Positions 52,987-61,360 of a DNA stretch of 64,000 nt are shown here, piece after piece; the stretch's first letter is position 1; each line of letters starts with the position of its first letter. The notes beneath the pieces were generated by a model. The model did not search any database. It saw only the letters and a program-made list of their open reading frames with translations, and was not told the DNA's origin. The position numbers and the translations under genes were made by a program. Origin of the DNA: CAUTYU01 sp963545205. GTDB taxonomy: Bacteria > Desulfobacterota > Desulfovibrionia > Desulfovibrionales > Desulfomicrobiaceae. The stretch covers positions 124,001 to 188,000 of the forward strand of contig CAUUHW010000004.1 in the NCBI GenBank assembly GCA_963545205.1, in the 5' to 3' direction.

Positions 52987-53994
52987 TTAATCGTCGCCCG
53001 CCTCAAGGCGGTTTTTCGCGAACCAGAGCAGGTCTTTTTCAGCTAGACCCGCGTGCGGTGCAAGTCCGGCAGCCAGACCAGTATGCCCAACAGCCAGAGC
53101 CAGAGCCGCGGCAAAGTTCCAGCCAACCGCGCTTTCATACAGATGACTGATGACGATATTTCTGTCCCGGTACCGGGCAATCAGGCGCATGGCAGCAAAA
53201 AGACCAAGCAGCATGGGTTTGAGTACCAGTACAGATGAAAAGTTGGCAGGCGGTGAAACAAGTAAAGATTCGTCCTGGGCCAGCGCAGGATGAGGAAAGT
53301 GCGGGAGGGCTCCGGGTTCTTCCCAGAACTCCACATTCAGTTTCCACAAAAAACGGGACCAGTCTTCTGTTTGCCGCAGATTAAACACACCATTACTGTC
53401 CACACGCAAGCGCCCTTTTTCGCCCATGTTACGGCATAACCAGTCAAGGATTTCCCATTCCTGTTTTTTCTGCCCCCTGCACCCAATTTTCATCTTAAAG
53501 GTGCGAAAACCGTTTTCCCAGGCCCTGAAAAAATTTGCATACACTTCATTGGGAGAATCGCCGTGCAGCAAAAAGGCCAGAGGAATTTCTCCTGTCGGAG
53601 CAAGTACCCCCCCCATTTCCTGCAAAATCGTGCGCATGGTTTGCCAGACTGTTTCCTGACGAAGACAGGAAAGAACCTGTACATAAGCGCATTCAATTCC
53701 ACAGCGCAAGGCGGCAGGAAATTTTGCAAGCATTTCTTCTACCTGTTGCCAGGAAAGTTCAAAGATATTTTTTTCCTGAACCAGAGCTTCAAGTTTTTTC
53801 AGAAAAAAACTACAATCTTCAAGTGTTTCTTTAGAAAATCCAGGTAAGGGCCCCACCTCTCCAGTGCCTGTTCGCCCGTCTTCATCTGTCAGGGTGAGCC
53901 AAAAACCTTCCCGCTGCGTCCATGTTGTATTGGAATTGGACGCTGTCAGCGGGGATATAAAATCTTGAATTGTAAGTCGCATAGTACACACCAT
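52987..53994 (-). CDS. menC: o-Succinylbenzoate synthase
   Basis: MenC dehydrates SHCHC to o-succinylbenzoate. The 335-residue enolase-superfamily enzyme has the catalytic Lys in FKMKIG, metal ligands in RVDSNG, EEPGALP and QDESLL, and the second Lys in VLVLKPML. The start ATG at 53994 overlaps the menB stop (TGATG), so translation is coupled; ATG 53982 is an alternative. It ends the men operon. Confidence 0.92.
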   Translation of the reverse strand: MVCTMRLTIQDFISPLTASNSNTTWTQREGFWLTLTDEDGRTGTGEVGPLPGFSKETLEDCSFFLKKLEALVQEKNIFELSWQQVEEMLAKFPAALRCGIECAYVQVLSCLRQETVWQTMRTILQEMGGVLAPTGEIPLAFLLHGDSPNEVYANFFRAWENGFRTFKMKIGCRGQKKQEWEILDWLCRNMGEKGRLRVDSNGVFNLRQTEDWSRFLWKLNVEFWEEPGALPHFPHPALAQDESLLVSPPANFSSVLVLKPMLLGLFAAMRLIARYRDRNIVISHLYESAVGWNFAAALALAVGHTGLAAGLAPHAGLAEKDLLWFAKNRLEAGDD

Positions 53995-54812
53995 CAAGGA
54001 TAACGTGGAAATTTTTTGAAATCCGGCTTGCGTTTTTCCAGAAAGGAACGGTGTCCTTCCTGCCCTTCTTCACTCAGATAAAAAAGCAGGGTCGCGTTTC
54101 CGGCCAGTTCCTGCAATCCAGCCTGACCATCACAGTCCGCGTTCAAGGCGGATTTCAAAAATCGCAGGGCCATCGGGCTTTGTGCCAGTATTTCCCGGCA
54201 CCAGCGAACTGTTTCTTCTTCCAGTTCTTCAAGTGGAACCACCTTGTTCACCAGCCCCATGTCAAGAGCTTCCCGGGCGTTATACTGGCGGCACAAAAAC
54301 CAGATTTCCCGCGCCTTTTTTTGCCCAACAATACGGGCCATGTACGACGCGCCATAACCGCCGTCAAAGCTGCCAACCTTTGGCCCTGTCTGACCAAAAA
54401 CAGCGTTTTCAGCGGCAATGGTCAAATCGCAGACCAGATGCAAAACATGCCCCCCGCCAATGGCGTACCCCGCAACCATGGCAATCACCGGCTTGGGCAG
54501 GGTGCGAATCTGGCGCTGCAGATCAAGGACATTCAGGCGCGGAACACTGTCCTCGCCCACATAGCCACCCTTTTGCCGTACTTTCTGGTCACCGCCGGAA
54601 CAAAAGGCGCGGCCTCCGGTTCCGGTCAAAATAACCACGCCTGTCTGCGCGTCATCACGGGCATCGTTAAACGCGACCTGCATTTCTTTCACTGTTTCCG
54701 GGCGAAAAGCATTATGCACCTGCGGACGATTAATGCTTATTTTAGCAATGCCGTCACATTTTTCATACACAATATCTTCAAAATCAAGAGCTTGTTGCCA
54801 GACAGTTGTCAT
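53994..54812 (-). CDS. menB: 1,4-Dihydroxy-2-naphthoyl-CoA synthase
   Basis: MenB closes the second ring of the naphthoquinone. The 272-residue crotonase-fold protein has INRPQVHNAFRPETVKEM, AFCSGGDQKVRQKGGY, VAGYAIGGGHVLHLVCDLTI and GPKVGSFDGGYGASYMAR, all MenB-specific. A strong GGAGG precedes ATG 54812. It overlaps both neighbours. Confidence 0.97.
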   Translation of the reverse strand: MTTVWQQALDFEDIVYEKCDGIAKISINRPQVHNAFRPETVKEMQVAFNDARDDAQTGVVILTGTGGRAFCSGGDQKVRQKGGYVGEDSVPRLNVLDLQRQIRTLPKPVIAMVAGYAIGGGHVLHLVCDLTIAAENAVFGQTGPKVGSFDGGYGASYMARIVGQKKAREIWFLCRQYNAREALDMGLVNKVVPLEELEEETVRWCREILAQSPMALRFLKSALNADCDGQAGLQELAGNATLLFYLSEEGQEGHRSFLEKRKPDFKKFPRYP

Positions 54813-55558
54813 TGTATTTCCTCCAGAATACGCGCCACCTGACGCGGTTGCTCCAAAATCAGGTTATGCCCTGCTTTTGGGAAAATATGAAATTGGCTGT
54901 TTTGAAACTCTGAAACATACGTGCTCCAGAACCGGACATATTTTTGATCATACTCTCCTGTCAGTACAATAACAGGCATGTCCAGTTCCTTGAGCCGCTG
55001 GCGGTAATCCGGCATCTGCCCCAGACCTAAAAAACGCAGACAGGCAGCCAATCCCCCTGCTGTATGCTGAGCGCGGATTTTTGCCTGGGCTTCCAAAATA
55101 TCCGCCCCCAGTTTTTGCTGCGAGGCAAAAAGCGGCAAATCCGCCCAGTAATCAAGAAATGTCTCCAAGCCATGTTCTTCAAGTAAAAGAGCAAATTTTT
55201 CATCTTGCGAGCGCCGGGCCTGCTTTTCCTGCCCTTCAGGCAAACCTGCGTGAGAACTTATCAGCACCAAAGCCCGAAAGCGGGCGGATCTGGCCAGAGC
55301 AAGCCCCAGGGCTAGCCGGCCGCCAAGTGAATAGCCGCACAAAACAGTAGGTGTTGACAAATCAGAATCGTTGGCGACAACCTGTTGTAAACGTTGGATT
55401 TCATCCGCAAAGCTCCATGGCACCTTGGTTTGCAGGCAGCCAAAATGCCCGTACACCGCCGGACAAACGGACTTTTGCTCTGGCAGCAGGTTTTGCAGGC
55501 ACAGAAAACTGGCTGAACTGCCTGTAAATCCGTGCAAAAAAACGATGGTGGGTTTCAT
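54809..55558 (-). CDS. menH: SHCHC synthase / alpha-beta hydrolase MenH-like
   Basis: The 249-residue alpha/beta hydrolase has the oxyanion segment VFLHGFTGSSASF, the nucleophile serine in LCGYSLGGRLAL, an Asp in TGEYDQKY and the His in KAGHNLILEQP. Position between menD and menB identifies the role: elimination of pyruvate to form SHCHC. It overlaps menD and menB by four bases each. Confidence 0.9.
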   Translation of the reverse strand: MKPTIVFLHGFTGSSASFLCLQNLLPEQKSVCPAVYGHFGCLQTKVPWSFADEIQRLQQVVANDSDLSTPTVLCGYSLGGRLALGLALARSARFRALVLISSHAGLPEGQEKQARRSQDEKFALLLEEHGLETFLDYWADLPLFASQQKLGADILEAQAKIRAQHTAGGLAACLRFLGLGQMPDYRQRLKELDMPVIVLTGEYDQKYVRFWSTYVSEFQNSQFHIFPKAGHNLILEQPRQVARILEEIQ

Positions 55559-57327
55559 TTTGTGTCCTGCCCCGCCAGATGAGCCGCTTTCTTTCTAAGT
55601 TCATTACAAACAGAGGCCATATTTATTTCTTGAACCAAAGCTTCAACAAGAACCGGACGATTTTGACTGAGCCCCCACTTAATCCCTTTTTCCACCTGTT
55701 CTTTTTGAGTAAGGCACAGATACGGCAACTCAAACATGGCCGCGACAGACGAAAAATTCATCTGGTGCGGAGTGGTCCAGAAATCTCCCTCTTTTCCCGC
55801 CCAGATTTTGGCAGCCGGAAGCCGGTCAAAAATCCGTCCCCCTTGGTTGTTCATCACCAGCAATACACAGGGTTTGTTAAAATCTGGCAAAGAGCGGCAT
55901 AGTCCGAACCCGCCGATATCATGCAGGCAGCTGACATCACCAAGCACGGCAACACCACCGCCCTTACAGGCAAAGATGGCACCAATGGCACCGGCGACAA
56001 GTCCGTCTATCCCGTTCACTCCCCGTTGACACCAGACCGTACATTTCTGGGCCTGAACCGGAACAAAGGTATCTGCGTTGCGCACACTCAAACCATTGCC
56101 CAAGGCCAGAACATGCTGCTTGCTCAGGTACTTTCCAAGACAGTGCAAGACAAAAGCAGACGTCAAATCATTTTGTTCAAGTTTTTCTTGAAGTTTTTGC
56201 TGACAGGTTTTGCAAAGCGAATACAGGGCCTCGTGCCACTTTGCATCCTGTCCAGGATTGGGAGCAAGATGCTGCTCAAGCTGCTGCAGGTTGTATTGCA
56301 TATCACCATGAAAAATCATGCCCGCGCCATGAAAAGGCTCACCCCATTCGCCTTCACATACAACAATACGGGGGATATCCGCGTGTTGTTCAAGCAGGTT
56401 ATTGGTGGATATGGCTGCTGGTGGAAAACCAAGTTGCAAAATACAGTCAGGCAATGCCATTTCCTGTCCCAGCACTGAAAGCAGGTCTGGAAAAAGCAGC
56501 TGCCTGTTCGGGGTCTGAAACCGGAATTGGGACGTGCTTTCCGCCAGAACGCAGAATCCTGTTTTTTGGGCCACCCTCTCAATACATTGGGTATCTCTAT
56601 GGCGGCTGGGAAGAAGCGGTCCAAGCAGCAAAAGACCACGTTTACTTTTTTCAAGCAGGCTGCACGCCCGTTTATAGTGCGACTGGCTTTCAAGGCGGGC
56701 TGTTTTTGGAGTGCATACTATAAGCTCGCTGCTGACAATTTCTTCAACCAGTTCTTTCAGTTTTATCTCCTGAGGGCCAAAATTTTCTGTAATTGGTTCA
56801 AGAGGTTTGTCAGCGTGAAAATTCAGGTGTACCGGGCCGGGAAAAACGCTGTGCGCTTTTTCCATGGCCTGAGCGAGCTGGTATTTCAAGGCTCGTAAGG
56901 CATTTTTTTCAGCCTGAGGAACAAAATTGGCAAAAAAACGGACATGGCGGCCAAAAAAATGTTGCTGGTCTGTTGTTTGCTGGGCATTGGCATGGGCCAG
57001 AAAAAGCGGCCGGTCAGCGGTAACAACCACAAGCGGCACGCAAGCGGCCTCGGCCTCCAAAATGGCCGGATAATAATTGGCTCCGGCAGTTCCAGATGTA
57101 CAAAGCAGCAAGGGACTGCGGCCGGTCATCTTGCTTTTGGCCAGAGCAAAAAAGGCGGCAGACCGTTCATCAACAACAGAAAGACAGGTCAGACCCGGAT
57201 GGCGCAGGGCTGCTATGGCAAGCGGAGTTGAACGGGAACCGGGGCTGATAATGACTTCCTCAATGCCCTGCTGTACCAGGGTAGCAATAAACAGGCGAGC
57301 ATATTCCGTAAGCAGATTACGTGGCAT
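55555..57327 (-). CDS. menD: 2-Succinyl-5-enolpyruvyl-6-hydroxy-3-cyclohexene-1-carboxylate synthase
   Basis: MenD joins isochorismate to 2-oxoglutarate using thiamine diphosphate. The 590-residue protein has VIISPGSRSTPLAIAAL at the N-terminus, LLCTSGTAGANYYPAI and VPLVVVTADRPLFLAHANA. The ThDP-binding region contains GVNGIDGLVAGAIGA and VLGDVSCLHDIGGF, with VMNNQGGRIF. It overlaps menH and starts two bases after the menF stop. Confidence 0.96.
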   Translation of the reverse strand: MPRNLLTEYARLFIATLVQQGIEEVIISPGSRSTPLAIAALRHPGLTCLSVVDERSAAFFALAKSKMTGRSPLLLCTSGTAGANYYPAILEAEAACVPLVVVTADRPLFLAHANAQQTTDQQHFFGRHVRFFANFVPQAEKNALRALKYQLAQAMEKAHSVFPGPVHLNFHADKPLEPITENFGPQEIKLKELVEEIVSSELIVCTPKTARLESQSHYKRACSLLEKSKRGLLLLGPLLPSRHRDTQCIERVAQKTGFCVLAESTSQFRFQTPNRQLLFPDLLSVLGQEMALPDCILQLGFPPAAISTNNLLEQHADIPRIVVCEGEWGEPFHGAGMIFHGDMQYNLQQLEQHLAPNPGQDAKWHEALYSLCKTCQQKLQEKLEQNDLTSAFVLHCLGKYLSKQHVLALGNGLSVRNADTFVPVQAQKCTVWCQRGVNGIDGLVAGAIGAIFACKGGGVAVLGDVSCLHDIGGFGLCRSLPDFNKPCVLLVMNNQGGRIFDRLPAAKIWAGKEGDFWTTPHQMNFSSVAAMFELPYLCLTQKEQVEKGIKWGLSQNRPVLVEALVQEINMASVCNELRKKAAHLAGQDTK

Positions 57328-57329
57328 AA

Positions 57330-58598
57330 TTATCCTAAAATAGAGCGCATGGCGTGCAATTTTGTTTCTGTTTCCTGAAATTCCTTGTCAGCTTGTGACC
57401 CTTGCACAATACCGGCTCCAGCGTACAAACGGGCCGTGCGTTCCCGCAGCAGGGCGCAGCGCAGAGCAACCCGAAAATCTCCGTTTCCCTGGGCGTCAAA
57501 CCAGCCAACAGGGCCACTGTACCAGCCGCGCCCGGCCATTTCAACATCACAAATCCAGGAACGGGCTTTGTTCACAGGAAATCCGCAAATGGCGGGAGTT
57601 GGGTGCAAAAGCTCTGCCAGCCGCAAAATATGCATATCTGTTTTTAAGCTCGCCTGAACAGGTGAACACAGATGCACAAGATGTGACAGTTCACGCAGCA
57701 CAGGAACATCAGGAGCGCGCACACCTGCACAATACGGCCGCAGCTGCCCGCAAATATGCTCTAACACGCAGGCGTGTTCCTGTCGCTCTTTTGTGTCAGC
57801 TAAAAAAGCAGTCCGGTCACAGGAAAGCGGCGCTGTTCCAGCCAGAGCTTCGCTGTACACCTTGCCTGCCTGTTTGCGAACTAATGTTTCCGGCGTGGCT
57901 CCCAAAAAACAGCTTGCGCCGGTTTTGAACAAAAAAACAGTGCAGGCAGGAAGAAAAACCCGCAAACGGGAAAGAATCTCACCCGCAGGCAAGGGATGGG
58001 CAAATTCCAGTCGCACCTGGCGGGCAGCCACGATTTTTTGCGCCTCGCCTCTTTGAATGCGGGACAAAATATCGCCAATCAGTTCTTTCCATCTGTTTGC
58101 GTCCGGGGAAGAGGTTTGCTGTTGAAGGGTATTTTCTCTTAAAGCTATAGGCGATTTTTCTTGAAGTGTTTGTTCAAGATTCTCCCATTGACAGCGCCAA
58201 TACTTACGCTGCGAGTCTGTATCTTGCGGCAGAAAAAAAACACGGGCTGTGCAACAGTCGTTTTGCAGCAGCAGTTGTAAGCGGGGAAAAACAAAACAGC
58301 TCGACCCGAAATCCGCCCAATATTTGGGAAGAAGCCCGCCAAAATTCGCGCCGCCAAAAAATCTGAGTGCCCCGCCCTGCTCTGCCTCGGAAAAAGAGGT
58401 AAAAAAAGGAGCGGCCTGGGCCGCAAGAGGAACAAACCCATCTTGCGCGGGGCCAACAGCAGCGGCCACGCCAAGCCCGACAAATGATTCCTGCTCATTT
58501 TCCCAGTACACGGCACGGGAAAAACGATCCACCAGGAACGGCAAGGCATTTGTGTCCGGCAAATCAATTTGTTTATGGAGTACGAAAGATTTTGTCAT
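57330..58598 (-). CDS. menF: Isochorismate synthase
   Basis: MenF converts chorismate to isochorismate, the first committed step. From ATG 58598 the product has 422 residues; an open extension to 58682 lacks a ribosome site. The chorismate-binding domain includes AQKIVAARQVRLEFA, FLGATPETLVRKQAGKVYSE, ALAGTAPLSCDR, HPTPAICGFPVNKA and GWYSGPVGWFDAQGNGDFRV. It heads the menFDHBC operon, which is read toward lower coordinates. Confidence 0.94.
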   Translation of the reverse strand: MTKSFVLHKQIDLPDTNALPFLVDRFSRAVYWENEQESFVGLGVAAAVGPAQDGFVPLAAQAAPFFTSFSEAEQGGALRFFGGANFGGLLPKYWADFGSSCFVFPRLQLLLQNDCCTARVFFLPQDTDSQRKYWRCQWENLEQTLQEKSPIALRENTLQQQTSSPDANRWKELIGDILSRIQRGEAQKIVAARQVRLEFAHPLPAGEILSRLRVFLPACTVFLFKTGASCFLGATPETLVRKQAGKVYSEALAGTAPLSCDRTAFLADTKERQEHACVLEHICGQLRPYCAGVRAPDVPVLRELSHLVHLCSPVQASLKTDMHILRLAELLHPTPAICGFPVNKARSWICDVEMAGRGWYSGPVGWFDAQGNGDFRVALRCALLRERTARLYAGAGIVQGSQADKEFQETETKLHAMRSILG

Positions 58599-58830
58599 TG
58601 TCCCTTGCTGTTGCCTTGTTTTATACCGTGTTTGATTTTGGGGGGCTGAATGAACGCACACTAAACCAAAAGAAAATGGCAATCAATTTTATAAGGGGTA
58701 CATTTTTCAGGAATGCGCCTTGCGGATTTCTTCGGAGATTTGAAGCCAGGGATACGGGTCAAGAGCCGGAGATATTCTCCTAACAATCCGGAAGAACGAA
58801 ATAAAACCATCTTAAAACGGCAAAGAATAT

Positions 58831-59520
58831 TTGACTTCATGGTTCCATTGTTTGTATATTCGCAGTGTATCCATAAAAGTAGCCAAGTATACGGGAAAAG
58901 ATAAGGTCGATCTCATTGAAAATGAGGAATACGGGTATTGTTCTTTGTTGAGGGCCACGGATCGGGTACTTGATAAACTGGAAATTGAAAACAAGACCCT
59001 TACCAAAATTACAGGCAATGCCCGCAGGCTGCAAAAACAGATGATAGATAAAACAGCCCTGCGGGAGGCTTTTATCAACACCATTGTTCATAATGATTAT
59101 AGCCGTGAAGTTTCGCCAGTAGTGGAAATTTATTCTGACCGCCTGACCATTACATCCTATGGCGGACTGGTTTTCGGTCTCAGCAGGGAAGAATTCTTTG
59201 GTGGCCGTTCCATGATCAGGAATCGCGAACTCATGCGTATTTATAAGGAGCTTGATCTGGTGGAACAGCTTGGTTCCGGTATGCACCGGATTTTGCAAAA
59301 ATATCCCCAAAGTATTTTTCGTTTTAGTGAGAACTTTCTTGAAGTTTGTTTTGAATTTGAAGAAGGTTATCAACAGTCTTTAGATATTAAAAAGTATCGG
59401 AAAAACACCCGGAAAACCTTGTGAAAACCCCAGAAGCGCTCCTTGAGGTATTGCAGGGGAATCAATTTCTGCCATTGGTGGAAGTCGCCCAGCAAATTGG
59501 AAAATCGGAAGGATACACGT
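58831..59520 (+). pseudogene. AlbA/HATPase-type regulator, N-terminally truncated and frameshifted
   Basis: The open part reads VAKYTGKDKVDLIENEEYGY and IDKTALREAFINTIVHNDYS. It then reads VEIYSDRLTITSYGGLVFGL, SREEFFGGRSMIRNRELM and DLVEQLGSGMHRILQKYP, the HATPase_c_4 half of AlbA_2/schlafen-like predicted regulators. The N-terminal AlbA_2 domain is missing. Near 59421 a shift restores the HTH-like end, TPEALLEVLQGNQFLPLVEV and AQQIGKSEG, which stops at 59550 just inside the uvrC 3' end. It probably regulated neighbouring genes once. Confidence 0.8.
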
Positions 59521-59522
59521 AT

Positions 59523-61349
59523 TCATCCCCTCCTCTCTATTCCTTTTAACGCCTCCTGCAACTGCCGCGCCTTTTGCTTGCCAATATTTGGCAGGGCCTG
59601 CAAATCTTCGAGACTGGCCTTTTTCATGGCTTCAACAGAAACAAAATGCTGCCACAGCAGCGCGGCGGTTTTGGTGCCGATTCCGGGCAGGCTCTCAAGC
59701 GCGCTGTCAAGCAATTTTTTCTTGCGTGATTTTCTTTGGCTGCCAAGCACATATCTGTGCGCACTGTCCCGTACCTGCTGCAAAAAAAGCAGTTCAGGAC
59801 TGCCCGGCCTGAGCGGCAATGGATTTTTTCGACCCGGAATGAAAATCCGGTCTTCAAGCTCCCCTGCCCGTCTGGTTTTGCCCTTGGCAATCGAAGCCAG
59901 GGCAAAGGCATCTTCTGCCTTGTTTTTGCGAAGTTCAAGCTCAAGGGCGCTGAGCTGCCCTCTTCCGCCGTCAATAAGCAGTAAATCCGGCCAGCCGTCC
60001 TTTTCCAGTCTTTTTTTAAGAAACGAGCGCAGGGCCAGATAATCATCATGGCTGCCCTCAAGTTCGGGAAAGGAATAAATGCGGTAGGCATCAGGTACGG
60101 GCTGGCCGTCTTCATAGACCACCATGCCCACCCGCATACCTTCTCCGCTGAGATGCGAGGCATCAATACATTCAATACGCCGAATCGCCCCTATTTGCAG
60201 TGCACTGGCCAGAGCAGGCAAGAACAAGTGCTTGGTTTTGTCTTCAGTCCCAGATTCCGAGGCATTTATCACCGCCATATCCAGTAATTTTTTTTCACTC
60301 TGCCCTCTGGCCTTGCCAACGCGCACAGGGCCTTGGCGCAGGTCAGCCAAAACATCAAGAAGTGCCTCTTTTTGTTCAATATCATAGGGGAGAACAATGC
60401 GCTGCGGAACATAGGAATAACGGCTGTAAAACTGCACCAGAAAAGTCGTGAGAAATTCCTGGCTTTCCCACTCGTTTTCCAGACAATCAGCCCAAAAATA
60501 TCTTTTGCTGTCAATCAGTTTGCCCTGCCGGACAAAAAGAACGGCCAGGGCCAGACCGCCCTGCAGCGGAGTCGGGCCGATAATATCCATTTCCTTGTCT
60601 GTATCCAGAACCACGGCCTGCTGCTCTATAGTGGTCTCAATAGCCTGAATCTGGTCCCGCACCGAGGCGGCTTTTTCGTATTCCATCTGGCTGGATAAGA
60701 GCTGCATGCGTTTTTTCAATTCCTGGAGCAGGTCATGACATTTGCCGGACAAAAACATCTCTGCTTGCCGCACAAGAGCCGCATATTGGTGAGCGTCAAC
60801 CTCTTTGACGCACGGCGCCAGACAACGACCAATATCATACTGCAAACAAGGGCGAACCCGATTTTTCATGGCCTTGTCCGTGCATTTGCGCAACGGAAAG
60901 ATTTTATTAATCAGTAGCAGAGTCTGGGTCGCGGCCTGGGCCGAAGTAAAAGGCCCAAAATAGACAGAACCGTCCTGAATCACTTTGCGGGTTTTTGTCA
61001 GCTGGGGAAAATCAGCATTTTTATTGAGCCGAAAAAGAATGAACTGCTTGTCATCTTTGAGAATAATATTGTAGTGGGGCTTATGTTTTTTTATCAGGCT
61101 GGCTTCAAGTAACAGGGCTTCTTTTTCCGTTCCGGTACACAAAACCTCAATTTTTTTCACCCTGGGCATCATGGAACGCACCTTGAGCGGCATGGTTTTT
61201 TCCTGGCGGAAATAGGAACGTAAACGGTTACGCAACACCTTGGCCTTGCCAACATAAATAATGCGCTCACGACCGTCTTTCATCAGATACACACCCGGCG
61301 TTGTCGGATAGGCAAGCGGGTCAAAAACAAAGTCAGGGCTTTCCTTCAT
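59523..61349 (-). CDS. uvrC: UvrABC excinuclease subunit C
   Basis: UvrC makes both incisions in nucleotide excision repair. The 608-residue protein has an N-terminal GIY-YIG nuclease domain (GVYLMKDGRERIIYVGKAK, NRLRSYFRQ), a cysteine-rich segment and a UVR motif (LSSQMEYEKAASVRDQI). The RNase H-like C-terminal nuclease (IECIDASHLSGEGMRVGMVVY, LLLIDGGRGQLSAL) and tandem helix-hairpin-helix motifs follow (LPGIGTKTAALLWQHF, LPNIGKQKARQL). It lies 11 bases after the ftsK stop. Confidence 0.97.
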   Translation of the reverse strand: MKESPDFVFDPLAYPTTPGVYLMKDGRERIIYVGKAKVLRNRLRSYFRQEKTMPLKVRSMMPRVKKIEVLCTGTEKEALLLEASLIKKHKPHYNIILKDDKQFILFRLNKNADFPQLTKTRKVIQDGSVYFGPFTSAQAATQTLLLINKIFPLRKCTDKAMKNRVRPCLQYDIGRCLAPCVKEVDAHQYAALVRQAEMFLSGKCHDLLQELKKRMQLLSSQMEYEKAASVRDQIQAIETTIEQQAVVLDTDKEMDIIGPTPLQGGLALAVLFVRQGKLIDSKRYFWADCLENEWESQEFLTTFLVQFYSRYSYVPQRIVLPYDIEQKEALLDVLADLRQGPVRVGKARGQSEKKLLDMAVINASESGTEDKTKHLFLPALASALQIGAIRRIECIDASHLSGEGMRVGMVVYEDGQPVPDAYRIYSFPELEGSHDDYLALRSFLKKRLEKDGWPDLLLIDGGRGQLSALELELRKNKAEDAFALASIAKGKTRRAGELEDRIFIPGRKNPLPLRPGSPELLFLQQVRDSAHRYVLGSQRKSRKKKLLDSALESLPGIGTKTAALLWQHFVSVEAMKKASLEDLQALPNIGKQKARQLQEALKGIERRG

Positions 61350-61360
61350 CTTATATGGCT

